62,135 bases of DNA from Prevotellaceae bacterium UBA4361 (GCA_002393575.1 DGSN01000047.1:15496-77630), one strand, 5' to 3'; shown: positions 24,865-33,277, counted from the stretch's first letter. Notes: a model not told the origin generated them from the sequence alone. A program made the numbers and translations.

Positions 24865-26361
24865 CTACGATTTTACATTCTTTCCCTGTTCCGCGAGGGA
24901 ATCACCCTCCCCTTTTTCCTCACCCTCGTGGGCAATCGTCAGCAGAATGTCGTCAGGGAGCAATTCAACTTGTCCATTCGGCACGATGACACTCTGTCCG
25001 CGCTTAATCATCATCACCAGCGTGCCCTTCGGGAAGTTCATGTCGGCAAGGCGATTGCCAGCTTTGAGATCCTCCTCCGTCAGTTTGATTTCCGACAGTT
25101 TCGAATCCAGTTCGTCGGGCAGTTCAATGCCAAAGTCATTCCCCGTCTTCACCTCCTCCGTAGCAAGACCGAGCCACTGCGCACAAGCAGAAATCGTGGT
25201 GCCTTGCAGAGAAAGCGACAGCAGAGTAATCACGAACACCACGTTGAACAAGAAGTTGGCATCCTCAATACCCGCAATCACAGGGTAAGTGGCAAAGATG
25301 ATAGGCACCGTTCCGCGCAGTCCTACCCACGAGATGAACAGCTTTGCCTTCGCAGGAATGCGGAAAGGCTGCAAGCAGAGAAACACGGCAAGCGGCCTCG
25401 ACACGAACATCATGAAAAGACCAATGGCGAATGCCACCAGCCACACATTCAGCATTTCGCTCGGATTCACCAAGAGTCCGAGCGTGATGAACATCACGAT
25501 TTGCAGGAGCCACGTGATACCCTGCATGAAAGCATTGGTTTCTTTCCTGAAAGACAAGCGACGGTTTCCAGCCACCAATCCTGCCACATAAACAGCCAAG
25601 TAGCCGTTACCCTTCAGCAAGTCGGTCAGCGTGAACATGATGAGAATCATACTCAGCACCAGCACAGGATAGAGCGAAGGATTCGGGAGGTTGATATGGT
25701 TCACAATCCACACCAGCGTGCGGCCCAGCAAATAGCCCAGAAGTCCGCCCACAGCCAACTGTCCCACAATCTTCGTAGCCAACTCCATCACCGACAATTC
25801 GCCCGAAGAGACAATCGCCTCCATCAAGGCAATCGTCAGCACGTAAGCCATTGGGTCGTTCGAACCGCTTTCAAGCTCCAACAAAGGGCGCAAGTTGTGC
25901 TTCAGACCAATGCCCTGCGAACGCAAAAGGTTGAACACCGAAGCAGAATCAGTAGATGAAACCGTGGCAGCAAGCAGCATGGAGAGAGGCAGCGACAAAC
26001 CGATGTCGAGCTTGGTCCACACCGAGAGGTAATAGATGAGAAGCCCCGTGATGATAGTCGTCAGCATCACCCCCACCGTGGAGAGCACCAGTCCCTGCGC
26101 CAACACAGGACGTATGTCCCGAAACTTCGTGTCCATACCTCCCGAAAACAGGATGACACTGAGCGAGAGCATACCAATCAGCTGTGCGTCGGCATGATTA
26201 TGAAACTCCAAACCAAAACCGTCATTGCCAAAAATCATGCCAGTGAACAAAAACAGCAACAGAGTCGGAATACCAAAGCGATAGCCCCACTTACTGATGA
26301 CGATGCTGGCAAAAATCAGCACCGAACCCATGAAAAACACGTTCTCTGGTGTGAATGTCAT
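24865..26361 (-). CDS. CPA1-type cation/proton antiporter with TrkA-C domain
   Basis: A 498-residue protein with about 12-13 membrane helices over residues 1-385 and a soluble C-terminal part (about 400-485) of the RCK/TrkA-C kind (NRLADMNFPKGTLVMMIKRG...LLPDDILLTIA). The ion path motif is seen in SSTDSASVFNLL and LESGSNDPMAY. It resembles K+/H+ antiporters of the NhaP2/CvrA group and exports K+ or Na+ in exchange for protons. The start is the ATG at 26361 (MTFTPENVFF); the upstream open region begins with TTG and adds an unlikely leader. Single gene. Confidence 0.88.
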   Translation of the reverse strand: MTFTPENVFFMGSVLIFASIVISKWGYRFGIPTLLLFLFTGMIFGNDGFGLEFHNHADAQLIGMLSLSVILFSGGMDTKFRDIRPVLAQGLVLSTVGVMLTTIITGLLIYYLSVWTKLDIGLSLPLSMLLAATVSSTDSASVFNLLRSQGIGLKHNLRPLLELESGSNDPMAYVLTIALMEAIVSSGELSVMELATKIVGQLAVGGLLGYLLGRTLVWIVNHINLPNPSLYPVLVLSMILIMFTLTDLLKGNGYLAVYVAGLVAGNRRLSFRKETNAFMQGITWLLQIVMFITLGLLVNPSEMLNVWLVAFAIGLFMMFVSRPLAVFLCLQPFRIPAKAKLFISWVGLRGTVPIIFATYPVIAGIEDANFLFNVVFVITLLSLSLQGTTISACAQWLGLATEEVKTGNDFGIELPDELDSKLSEIKLTEEDLKAGNRLADMNFPKGTLVMMIKRGQSVIVPNGQVELLPDDILLTIAHEGEEKGEGDSLAEQGKNVKS

Positions 26362-26403
26362 AATGCTTTCTATTATAGATGATGTTATTGAGTCGAAGGT
26401 CAA

Positions 26404-26575
26404 AGGAATTCAAACGATAACAATTCAACCATAACGATAACCATAACCCTAACATACCATCAGGTTGACGGATAAGGATAGGGTTAAGGTTAGCGTTATG
26501 GTTAGCGTTATAGTTAGCGTTAAGGTGAAATCGCTTCACGCTTCACTCTCCACGCTTCACGTTAAAGCGACCTTA
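26404..26575. repeat. GGTTAGCGTTAT repeats and CTTCACG heptamers
   Basis: Three 12-mers of the type GGTTAGCGTTAT (about 26483-26522) face a left arm of inverted copies (ACGATAACCATAACCCTAAC, about 26435-26455), giving an imperfect hairpin. CTTCACG heptamers (26533-26563) follow up to the neighbouring stop codon. Confidence 0.65.
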
Positions 26576-26581
26576 GACCTA

Positions 26582-26977
26582 TTACTGATAAAGACGACTG
26601 ACAGCCTTAGCCTTGTCGCCCTCAAACACAAGCACGTTGGTGACTGGTTCATAGCTCATGCGCGAAAACTGCTTCAAGAGCAGACAGACATACTGTCCGT
26701 CACGCGATTGGCACAACTCCAACTGATAGTTGCCATTGACAATTTCCTTCGGGTGGAAGTTGCCGATAGAGTCCATATCGCCGTCCTCACACGCAGCAAG
26801 AATGGCCTTCAGCTTTTCGCCATCCTGCTGCGAATAATCGATGGTGCGAGCATCGATGACACTGTCTGTTGGGGTATATGTGGCTGTAGTTTTCAGTCCA
26901 AAAAACGAGTGGCCAATGCTCACACGAACATCAGCGCAGATGTTTCTCCACATCTGCAAATTCTTGATATTTGACAT
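26582..26977 (-). CDS. Hypothetical protein, 131 aa
   Basis: A soluble, slightly acidic 131-residue protein starting MSNIKNLQMWRNICADVRV, with no signal peptide or membrane segment. The middle is polar (DYSQQDGEKLKAILAACEDGD) and the C-terminal half strand-rich (YQLELCQSRDGQYVCLLLKQF, PVTNVLVFEGDKAKAVS). I do not recognise the family. Codon use is like its neighbours, which supports a real gene. Confidence 0.65.
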   Translation of the reverse strand: MSNIKNLQMWRNICADVRVSIGHSFFGLKTTATYTPTDSVIDARTIDYSQQDGEKLKAILAACEDGDMDSIGNFHPKEIVNGNYQLELCQSRDGQYVCLLLKQFSRMSYEPVTNVLVFEGDKAKAVSRLYQ

Positions 26978-27047
26978 TTTATAGTTTTTTCCTTTGTTAA
27001 TGATAAATGTTTTAATGATGCAAAATTCAGTTCAAACATACGCACCA

Positions 27048-27488
27048 CTAACAAAGGATATGCCTCAACGCTATCACATAGTAATGGCGTGGAGACATGG
27101 CAGCAGCGCGAAGCACAAGCCGAGTGCCACGGTGCAACCAACAGGAAAATACAGATAGGTGAAACGAATCGTTCCCCAACCAACGGCTGAGAACCCTGCC
27201 CCACTTGCCACCGCCAGAGGGGGAAACACGTGTAGGTCGAGAACTGCTGACACTCGGAGGATGAGGAACACGGACAATGCTACTCGCCATCGGCCACTGC
27301 TGCTCTTCCGTCTCGAATCGGTGAACACCATCGTTGCTCTCGATGCTCCCCGCTTTCGCCGCCTTCTCCTGCTGCAAACAGCCTTGCTCCGAAGGCACGA
27401 CATAGCGCAAGCCGACCCTCATAGCAGAGTCAGACACGCCGCACAACAGTGCAATCACAAGCCAAAGGCGAAGAGTCATCAAATTCAT
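27048..27488 (-). CDS. Possible small exported protein, 146 aa
   Basis: Starts MNLMTLRLWLVIALLCGV, a plausible signal peptide or membrane anchor, and is preceded by a good -7 box at 27507-27515. The rest is low in recognisable features and rich in Ser/Arg/Pro. An overlapping frame on the same strand (27074-27403) encodes hydrophobic stretches near its C-terminus (FSAVGWGTIRFTYLYFPVG), so the true gene may be frameshifted between the two frames. No family recognised; treat the product as uncertain. Confidence 0.4.
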   Translation of the reverse strand: MNLMTLRLWLVIALLCGVSDSAMRVGLRYVVPSEQGCLQQEKAAKAGSIESNDGVHRFETEEQQWPMASSIVRVPHPPSVSSSRPTRVSPSGGGKWGRVLSRWLGNDSFHLSVFSCWLHRGTRLVLRAAAMSPRHYYVIALRHILC

Positions 27489-27506
27489 TATCTACACATT
27501 TCTCAT

Positions 27507-27515
27507 GCAAAGATA
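27507..27515 (-). promoter_or_regulatory. -7 box TATCTTTGC (minus strand)
   Basis: Consensus -7 box 19 nt upstream of the ATG at 27488. It is the main reason to believe that gene is expressed. Confidence 0.55.
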
Positions 27516-27607
27516 CATGTTATTATTAGCATAAGAAGAAAATAAAAGTTAAAAAATGAAAATGACTCCTAATCAAAATAATAAAAAGCAAGGTAAAAAA
27601 TTATATA

Positions 27608-27675
27608 GGGAACAATGAAATAATAACTTGGTATAAATGAAACAAGTTTTCTTAGGAAAAAGAAATTAGAATAAA
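27608..27675. repeat. Dispersed AT-rich repeat, single arm
   Basis: Reads AATAACTTGGTATAAATGAA, then AGTTTTCTTAGGAAA and AGAAATTAGAATAA. Related sequence forms both arms of the element at 34327-34653 and a diverged single copy at 36613-36682. Confidence 0.6.
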
Positions 27676-27741
27676 CGATGAGCCGCATATTGGTGCAATA
27701 GACCATTCTCAGGGTCAATTGCACCAATATGCGGCTCATCG
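27676..27741 (-). terminator. Perfect 24-bp palindrome after the 828-aa protein gene
   Basis: Positions 27676-27699 are the exact reverse complement of 27718-27741, loop 18 nt. It lies 14 nt past the stop of the minus-strand gene and probably ends its transcript, though the T run is weak. Twenty-two nt of the left arm and loop recur at 10275-10296. Confidence 0.65.
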
Positions 27742-27755
27742 TCTTTCATCCTTGT

Positions 27756-30242
27756 TTACTGGTTCAGGATGAAGTTGACGAGGGCAACGACATCGCTGAT
27801 GTCAACTGAACCGTCGTTGTTCACGTCGTAACCATGACCGCCCGAAGAACCCGATGAAGCAGAACCTTCGTAATTAAGCCAGCGTTCATCTGCTGCTGAA
27901 TAATAGCGAGGTGTCCATCCCTTGCCTTGAGCCGCCAAAGCTTGCATCTTGCTCATTTCGCAGCCTTGACCTTCGAAGCGCTCATCATATACATGCAAAC
28001 TTGCATCACTTTGCTTTGGCAGACTGAGAACCAAGTCGTCCATTGCCGATGCAGGAATAGGATTGTTATAACAACTCAACAGTGTCAGATTCACGAAAGG
28101 GGAGAGGTCGAGTTGAGTCAGCTGGTTGTTTGCACAATCAAGATACGTCAAATTGGTGAAATATTCCAGTCCCTTCAAGTTGGCAATGCCTTTGTTTGAG
28201 AGAGTAAGACCTGTTGGCTCATCCAAATTGTACTGCGTCAGCCAGTTGCTGCCGCCTGTTATTTGGATGCGCAACTCATTGCGGAATGCTGCATCTGGGA
28301 AGTTCGTTTGGTTCAATTCCAATACTGGCTTACTGATAGCTACACCTTCCGCCTGATTACCACCAATATCAACAACATCGCCGTTGGCATCCACCTTGCA
28401 TAGGTTCATAAGTCGGCAATCACCCTCTATTGTAATGCCTCCAGCAAAGCCAATGATTTTTGCAGCGCGCACTTCGGCATTCTTGATTACCAGCTTCGAA
28501 TTACTCTTTTTACAACCAGTTATGTTATAAGCACATCTCACCTCTGTGCCGTCAATTGTTAATACATGATTTCTCGAAGCAATGCTAATTAATGAGCTTG
28601 AGTATGTATCCATCTGAAGTTTACCATTGCCTGTTATCGTCAAGTCACCATACATGTCTATCTGACTATTTCCCGTGAATTTTATATCGCTATCAACATG
28701 AAGTGTATAGGAATCGTAATTGGAGAGATGAATGTCATTTACATCTTTTTTTGCATAGAGCGTTCGAGTATCTGCGTCGAAGCTAAATGCGCCATCGCCA
28801 AGAACGTCATCCATGTTTTCGCTGGAAATCTCCTTGCCATCGATAAAAACATTATAATAGTAAATCTCGTATGGTTCTATCTTCAGCTTGCCTGTATGAA
28901 TCTTTTCATAACTATCAGTATAAGTGACACTGCCTCCATTTTCGAAACTAAAGGCAAATTTGTCTGCCTGATAAGAATCAACGTCAACAAACCTGCTCTT
29001 GACGAGGTTGAATTCCGTCACTCTGGAGACGCATGGGTATCTTGTATCGCTTGGATTAAATTCCAATGACGAGTGGTTCACATTGACAATAATGTTATTG
29101 TTTTTGTTTGTGCCTGCGATGGCTCTGTCGTAACCATTGACCAAGACGACGTTAGCATCCGTGAAGTTCAGCACGCTGTTGTCTCCCAGCCCAATGTTTC
29201 CATCCTCACTTTGGAGCGTCAGCTTGCCAGAACCCGTGATGGTGGTAATGCCTCCGTTGAGGGACATGGTTGTGTATGGACTCGTGGTGCTGACATTACA
29301 ATTGCCAACCACGTTGATAGTCAGCGCTCCACCACTGATGCCATCTGTCACGTTGCCATTGCTGATGCCATAGCCGTCAGTGTTCTTGATGCTCGCATTG
29401 GTCAGCGTGAGTGTACAGGTCGTAGGGTTATACTTGGCTGTGCCTGCATCCACAGGGATATTGTCCTTGTTCGCACTCGTCACCCTTGTGCCGCCTACCC
29501 ACAGGTCGTAGTCTTTCACGAGTGGTTTGCTGGCAATATAAACACCTCCATTTATAAAAGAAACATTACTGGTACGTAATGTACGTTTTGCTGTGTCGTA
29601 GTAGGCACCTTCTGGCTCTATTACTTTCAGACCGTCTTTCAGCACAAATTCGTCAAATCCGGATATAGAACTCGTTGTCGTAGAGATTTGCGTATTGGCA
29701 CCACTGATGGTAATGACCTTTCCTGTACCAAGATTAGTAGCATTGGACAAACTGGAAACTACAAGCTGGCATCCACCTTTTATATTAAGGTTACAACCTC
29801 CAGTTTCAATACCATAATTACCACAGCTTAAACTTCCAGTACCTTGAATAGTGAGTGTATTTAAACACTTCACGGCTTTATAAACTACCATGTTGTCTCT
29901 TGTAACATTGATGAAATTTTTGCCAACAAGTACAAGTTTCATTGGAATATCTGCACTTTGATTGTCAATAAGAGACCAACCAAATTCTATTCCATCACAA
30001 TTGTGCGCATTGATGGTAGCATTGTTCAACGTCAGTGTATGGGTTTCGTAATTGAAAGTTATTGTGCCACTTATGCCACTACCTGTGATATTATTACAGT
30101 TATCAGCCGTCACATAATTATTGGCAACTTTGATAATAAGACTTTCCTCATTCGTTGCAGCCTTCACCGTCGTAGCCGTCAGCAGCACAAATGCCAAGAG
30201 CATGAATGCCCTCATTTCGAGTTGTTTCATTATCGTTTTCAT
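27756..30242 (-). CDS. Large secreted repeat protein with LRR and dockerin-like end
   Basis: An 828-residue exported protein; signal peptide about residues 1-28 (TVKA-A). The first 620 residues hold repeated strand-rich modules in which a YxxxVxGxxVTSxNxDxI strand is followed by a TLTLxNAxI strand and parallel beta-helix-like lines (GALTINVVGNCNVSTTSP, GDLTITGNGKLQM). A short leucine-rich segment follows (FTNLTYLDCANNQLTQLDLS, about 695-725). The last 25 residues are a single dockerin type I repeat (DVNNDGSVDISDVVALVNFI). It looks like a surface or secreted binding protein; ligand unknown. Transcribed alone from a -7 box at 30289-30297. Confidence 0.8.
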   Translation of the reverse strand: MKTIMKQLEMRAFMLLAFVLLTATTVKAATNEESLIIKVANNYVTADNCNNITGSGISGTITFNYETHTLTLNNATINAHNCDGIEFGWSLIDNQSADIPMKLVLVGKNFINVTRDNMVVYKAVKCLNTLTIQGTGSLSCGNYGIETGGCNLNIKGGCQLVVSSLSNATNLGTGKVITISGANTQISTTTSSISGFDEFVLKDGLKVIEPEGAYYDTAKRTLRTSNVSFINGGVYIASKPLVKDYDLWVGGTRVTSANKDNIPVDAGTAKYNPTTCTLTLTNASIKNTDGYGISNGNVTDGISGGALTINVVGNCNVSTTSPYTTMSLNGGITTITGSGKLTLQSEDGNIGLGDNSVLNFTDANVVLVNGYDRAIAGTNKNNNIIVNVNHSSLEFNPSDTRYPCVSRVTEFNLVKSRFVDVDSYQADKFAFSFENGGSVTYTDSYEKIHTGKLKIEPYEIYYYNVFIDGKEISSENMDDVLGDGAFSFDADTRTLYAKKDVNDIHLSNYDSYTLHVDSDIKFTGNSQIDMYGDLTITGNGKLQMDTYSSSLISIASRNHVLTIDGTEVRCAYNITGCKKSNSKLVIKNAEVRAAKIIGFAGGITIEGDCRLMNLCKVDANGDVVDIGGNQAEGVAISKPVLELNQTNFPDAAFRNELRIQITGGSNWLTQYNLDEPTGLTLSNKGIANLKGLEYFTNLTYLDCANNQLTQLDLSPFVNLTLLSCYNNPIPASAMDDLVLSLPKQSDASLHVYDERFEGQGCEMSKMQALAAQGKGWTPRYYSAADERWLNYEGSASSGSSGGHGYDVNNDGSVDISDVVALVNFILNQ

Positions 30243-30288
30243 CTTTGTTTGTTATTTAGTTGTTATAAATCAAATTATTGAACACATT

Positions 30289-30297
30289 GCAAAAATA
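30289..30297 (-). promoter_or_regulatory. -7 box TATTTTTGC (828-aa protein gene, minus strand)
   Basis: Consensus -7 box 47 nt upstream of the ATG at 30242. Confidence 0.6.
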
Positions 30298-30336
30298 CAA
30301 TAAAAAACTGAGCAATGCAACAAAACGGAAGAAAAA

Positions 30337-30512
30337 TTAAATGAAGAATGAAAAATAAAAAATGAAGAATGAAGAATGTGCGCTTCGCTTAAATGAAGAA
30401 TGAAGAATAAAAAATGAAGAATGAAAATTACTCATCCAATGAGCAGAGTAAAATATATTCTTCATTCTACATTCTTCATTCTTCATTTAATTATTCTTCA
30501 TTTACGCGAAGC
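30337..30512. repeat. Inverted GAAGAAT heptamer hairpin with TTACTCATCCAATGAG core
   Basis: GAAGAAT-type arms flank the core at about 30428-30455; an extra pair, GCGCTTCGCTTAAATGAAG near 30381 and its inverse near 30490, gives an outer stem. The right end abuts the stop codon of the CDF transporter gene. Confidence 0.75.
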
Positions 30513-30514
30513 GC

Positions 30515-31408
30515 TCATTCTTCATTTTTCAAGGGTTCCGTGTGGATGCTGATGTGGGTTGACGAACCGAAACGCTCCTTCAGTTTCCGTTCGATGGCAG
30601 ATGCACGGTCGTGTGCTACGCGAAGAGGCAGGTTGCCGTCCATGCGGACGTGAAACTCAATGGCGATGCGGTTGCCGATGCGACGAGTGCGCAAGTTGTG
30701 AGGCTCGGCAATGTCGGGGAACGAACGGATGATGTCGGCAATCTCCTGCTCCACTTCTTCGGGGAGAGAACTCTCCGTCAGTTCGTCAACACTCGTCTTG
30801 AGCAACTGATACGCCACTCTGCCCAACATTAGTCCCACGACCACCGAAGCCACAGGGTCGAGCACCGTCCAGCGGTTGCCAAGCAGGATGGAACCTCCAA
30901 TGCCAATGGCAGCACCGACAGACGAAAAGGCATCACTGCGATGGTGCCAGGCATTGGCAATCATGGCTTGCGAGTTGAGTGCCTTGCCACGGATGGCAGT
31001 GTAACGAAACAACGCCTCCTTCACAACGATTGACAACAGCGCCGCCCACAATGCCAACATGCCAGGTGCTTTCAGTTCCGCTCCTCCTGCCCACAGCACC
31101 ACCTTCTTGATGGCAGCAACGACGACACCCACTGCCACCAGCACCAATGCCACACCGATGATGAACGTGGCAAAAGTCTCGAACTTGCCATGCCCATAGT
31201 CGTGCGTTCGGTCCTGCGGCTTGGCACTCATGCGCACGAACACCAGCACAACGACATCGGTGATGAAGTCCGACAGCGAGTGAATGGCATCCGCCATCAT
31301 CGCCGAGCTGTGCCCCACGATGGCAGCGACAAACTTGAAACACAGCAATGCCACGTTGCCAAGACTGCCCACGAGTGTGACCCTATATATTTCCTTTTCT
31401 CTACTCAT
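30515..31408 (-). CDS. Cation diffusion facilitator (CDF) metal exporter
   Basis: A 297-residue protein with six predicted membrane helices (about residues 10-205) and a cytoplasmic C-terminal domain of about 85 residues with the alternating-strand pattern of CDF proteins (IRSFPDIAEPHNLRTRRIG, IAIEFHVRMDG). Metal-site residues are in place: DAIHSLSDFITD in helix 2 and HHRSDAFSS in helix 5, the HxxxD arrangement typical of Zn/Fe exporters such as FieF. It exports divalent metals in exchange for protons. ATG at 31408 (MSREKEIY) preferred; -7 box at 31429-31437. Confidence 0.9.
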   Translation of the reverse strand: MSREKEIYRVTLVGSLGNVALLCFKFVAAIVGHSSAMMADAIHSLSDFITDVVVLVFVRMSAKPQDRTHDYGHGKFETFATFIIGVALVLVAVGVVVAAIKKVVLWAGGAELKAPGMLALWAALLSIVVKEALFRYTAIRGKALNSQAMIANAWHHRSDAFSSVGAAIGIGGSILLGNRWTVLDPVASVVVGLMLGRVAYQLLKTSVDELTESSLPEEVEQEIADIIRSFPDIAEPHNLRTRRIGNRIAIEFHVRMDGNLPLRVAHDRASAIERKLKERFGSSTHISIHTEPLKNEE

Positions 31409-31428
31409 CGCAACTAAGAATAAGGATG

Positions 31429-31437
31429 GCAAAGTTA
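31429..31437 (-). promoter_or_regulatory. -7 box TAACTTTGC (CDF gene, minus strand)
   Basis: Consensus -7 box 21 nt upstream of the ATG at 31408. Confidence 0.6.
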
Positions 31438-31467
31438 CGAAATATCACGATAAAACGACACATTAAA

Positions 31468-31606
31468 GGGACAAATGATGCAAGATTTAGGGACAAATGA
31501 TGCAAGTTTTAGGAACTACTATAGCGACGAGCCCTCGTTTCTTCATCAACGAGGGCTCGTTTGAACTACAACGAGCCCTCGCTTGAATAACAACGAGCCC
31601 TCGCCG
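31468..31606. repeat. 22-bp phased arrays, second locus
   Basis: GGGACAAATGATGCAAG begins at 31468 and 31490. CGAGCCCTCG or its inverse CGAGGGCTCG begins at 31528, 31550, 31572 and 31594. All steps are 22 bp. The core is the same as in the array at 9970-10045, and as there a second 22-bp unit adjoins it. The gap 31438-31987 holds no gene. Confidence 0.8.
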
Positions 31607-31642
31607 CTTCAGTGAAACCTCAATAGCGTTTTGGATTCTTCT

Positions 31643-31962
31643 AAAACCACAGATGGCACTGATGAACACGGATTCCGTTTAAACCACATCGCAATGATGT
31701 GATAGATTTTTCAAAACCACAGATGGCACAGATGAACACGGATATTTTTTATTCACATCGCACTAACGTGCTGGATTCATCTGATTTTTCTGATTTTTCT
31801 GATGAACAAATAATCATTTTAATCCGTTAAATCCAGCACGTTAGTGCGATGTCGTATAAACTACATCCGTGTTCATCTGTGCCATCTGTGGTTTAGATGA
31901 ATCCAGCACATCAATGCGATGTAAAAAAAATATTTGTGTGCATCTGTGCCATCTGTGGTTTT
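31643..31962. repeat. Nested palindromes (CCACAGATGGCAC / ACATCGCAC family)
   Basis: Inner pair: 31755-31777 and 31830-31852, perfect over 23 bp. Next pair: 31714-31743 and 31865-31894, perfect over 30 bp. Outer pair: about 31643-31700 with about 31905-31962, imperfect. The centre carries TCTGATTTT words and AATAATCATTTTAATC. Related copies lie at 57200-57433 and 60744-61155. Confidence 0.9.
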
Positions 31963-31987
31963 AACCTAAATCATGGTCATCCTGGAT

Positions 31988-32884
31988 TCAGGAGTTCTTT
32001 TTCAGGAACTCAGTGGGAGTGATGCCGAAGTGCTTTTTGAAAAGGCGGGTGAAATGCTGAGGATAGTCGAATCCCAGTCGGTCGGCAGTCTCCGTGATGG
32101 TTGCCCCACTGATAAGCTGTTCCTTGGCTCGCTGCATGAGGAAACGACGGATGATGCTTGTGGCAGTGTCACCCGTGAGCTGGCGGATGAGGTCACCGAA
32201 ATAGTTGGGGGAAAGGAACAACTCCTGGGCACAATAGCGAACGGTGGGCAGACCGTGCTCTTGCTGGAGTCCGTTTCGATAGTAGTGAACAAGCAGATTT
32301 TCGAAACGAGTCAGCAGGTCGGCATGGTCTTTGGTTGGCGTGGAGAGCTGTTTGGCATAGAATCGTGCAACCGACTCCAGCACCAAGGCAATGAGATGCA
32401 CCAAGATGTGGCGGGTGTGCTCATCGTTAGCGTTCTTCGTCTCCTTGCGAATGGCTTCCAAGAGGGTGACGATGGTTTGCCGCTGCTCGTCGGACATGAG
32501 CAGTGCCTCGTTGGTGTTGTAGGAAAAATAAGTGAATGTGGGCATACGTTGTTCCAAATCGGTGCCGTGGAACAAGTCGGGGTCGAAGAGCAGTGCCCAC
32601 CCTTTGGTGTGAATCTCTTCGCCTGTGTCGGCTTTGCCGCCTATCTGTCCTGGAGCGACGCACATCAGCGCATGACGGTGGAGGTCGTACTTGGTAAGTC
32701 CGTAGGTGAGTTCTTCCAGTGTCTCATCGCCGATGAACATGCCAAAGACGTCGTAGTTGTTGAGCGAGTGGCGACAATGCTCCAGCTCGTCGTAGTGGAT
32801 GACAGAGACGAGCGGATGCAACTCAGGTGCGCCAATGTAACGAGCATAGTCGTTGACGCGATGAACTCTTAATATCTTGTTCAT
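31988..32884 (-). CDS. AraC-family transcriptional regulator
   Basis: A 298-residue regulator. The N-terminal 170 residues form a cupin-like sensing domain (HALMCVAPGQIGGKADTGEE) and the last 100 hold two helix-turn-helix units (FLSPNYFGDLIRQLTGDTA and IRRFLMQRAKEQLISGATI) ending in the usual ADRLGFDYPQHFTRLFKKHFGITPTEF. It stands alone, followed by the palindromic repeats and divergent from a small gene and an aldo/keto reductase gene, which are possible targets. Whether it is the rhamnose regulator cannot be said: the rha operon is 7 kb away. Confidence 0.9.
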   Translation of the reverse strand: MNKILRVHRVNDYARYIGAPELHPLVSVIHYDELEHCRHSLNNYDVFGMFIGDETLEELTYGLTKYDLHRHALMCVAPGQIGGKADTGEEIHTKGWALLFDPDLFHGTDLEQRMPTFTYFSYNTNEALLMSDEQRQTIVTLLEAIRKETKNANDEHTRHILVHLIALVLESVARFYAKQLSTPTKDHADLLTRFENLLVHYYRNGLQQEHGLPTVRYCAQELFLSPNYFGDLIRQLTGDTATSIIRRFLMQRAKEQLISGATITETADRLGFDYPQHFTRLFKKHFGITPTEFLKKNS

Positions 32885-32892
32885 ATCGAGTA

Positions 32893-32900
32893 CAAAGTTA
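32893..32900 (-). promoter_or_regulatory. -7 box TAACTTTG (araC-type gene, minus strand)
   Basis: Consensus -7 box 9 nt from the ATG at 32884, implying a very short or nearly leaderless transcript. Confidence 0.5.
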
Positions 32901-32954
32901 CAAAATTTCTCATAATTTCATTTCAAAGATACAATTATTATTACGGAAAATTTG

Positions 32955-32963
32955 TATCTTTGC
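32955..32963 (+). promoter_or_regulatory. -7 box TATCTTTGC (59-aa gene)
   Basis: Consensus -7 box 35 nt upstream of the ATG at 32998. It supports the small gene. Confidence 0.6.
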
Positions 32964-32997
32964 CGACAAACAAAGAAATCATTCAAATCAACTTGTT

Positions 32998-33177
32998 ATG
33001 GAACCAAAAATTGGAGACAGAATGAAAGTAAGTCCACAGCTGACAGCACTGGCAGACTGGATTGATGGTGAGGTGATTGACATTGAGCACAATCCTTTCA
33101 CGGGATTGGTTATTTCCATTAAAGACAAGCTTGGCCGCATCTTCTTCGGTCAGAGCCGCTTCTTTGTAGCCATTTAG
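32998..33177 (+). CDS. 59-residue small beta-barrel-like protein
   Basis: A short gene of 59 codons plus stop (begins MEPKIGDRMKVSPQLTALAD, ends in FFVAI). The pattern GDxxxVxPxLTxxxDWxDGEVIDIExNPFxGxVIxxKD looks like a small SH3/KOW-type barrel; I recall similar stand-alone proteins in Bacteroidales, often called transcriptional regulators without proof. It has its own -7 box and is followed by a terminator-like stem-loop. Divergent from the AraC-family gene. Confidence 0.7.
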   Translation: MEPKIGDRMKVSPQLTALADWIDGEVIDIEHNPFTGLVISIKDKLGRIFFGQSRFFVAI

Positions 33178-33221
33178 ACAATAGACAAAATAAGGTCTTT
33201 TGATAAGAAAAAGTAATTTGG

Positions 33222-33262
33222 GTCGATTATTCCGTAAATGGGGTAATCGACTGTTTGTTTTA
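33222..33262 (+). terminator. Terminator after the 59-aa gene
   Basis: Eight-bp stem GTCGATTA/TAATCGAC (33222-33229 with 33244-33251) followed by TGTTTGTTTT. Confidence 0.65.
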
Positions 33263-33268
33263 TCACCG

Positions 33269-33277
33269 TATCTTTGC
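33269..33277 (+). promoter_or_regulatory. -7 box TATCTTTGC (aldo/keto reductase gene)
   Basis: Consensus -7 box 31 nt upstream of the ATG at 33308. Confidence 0.65.

Noticed and set aside
31643..31962. Replication origin or phage attachment site
   Set aside because: No DnaA-box cluster, integrase or tRNA gene nearby, and related palindromes occur at other spacers, so a dispersed repeat is the better reading.
31988..32884. Naming the AraC-family regulator rhaR
   Set aside because: It is 7 kb from the rha operon and nothing in the sequence ties it to rhamnose.
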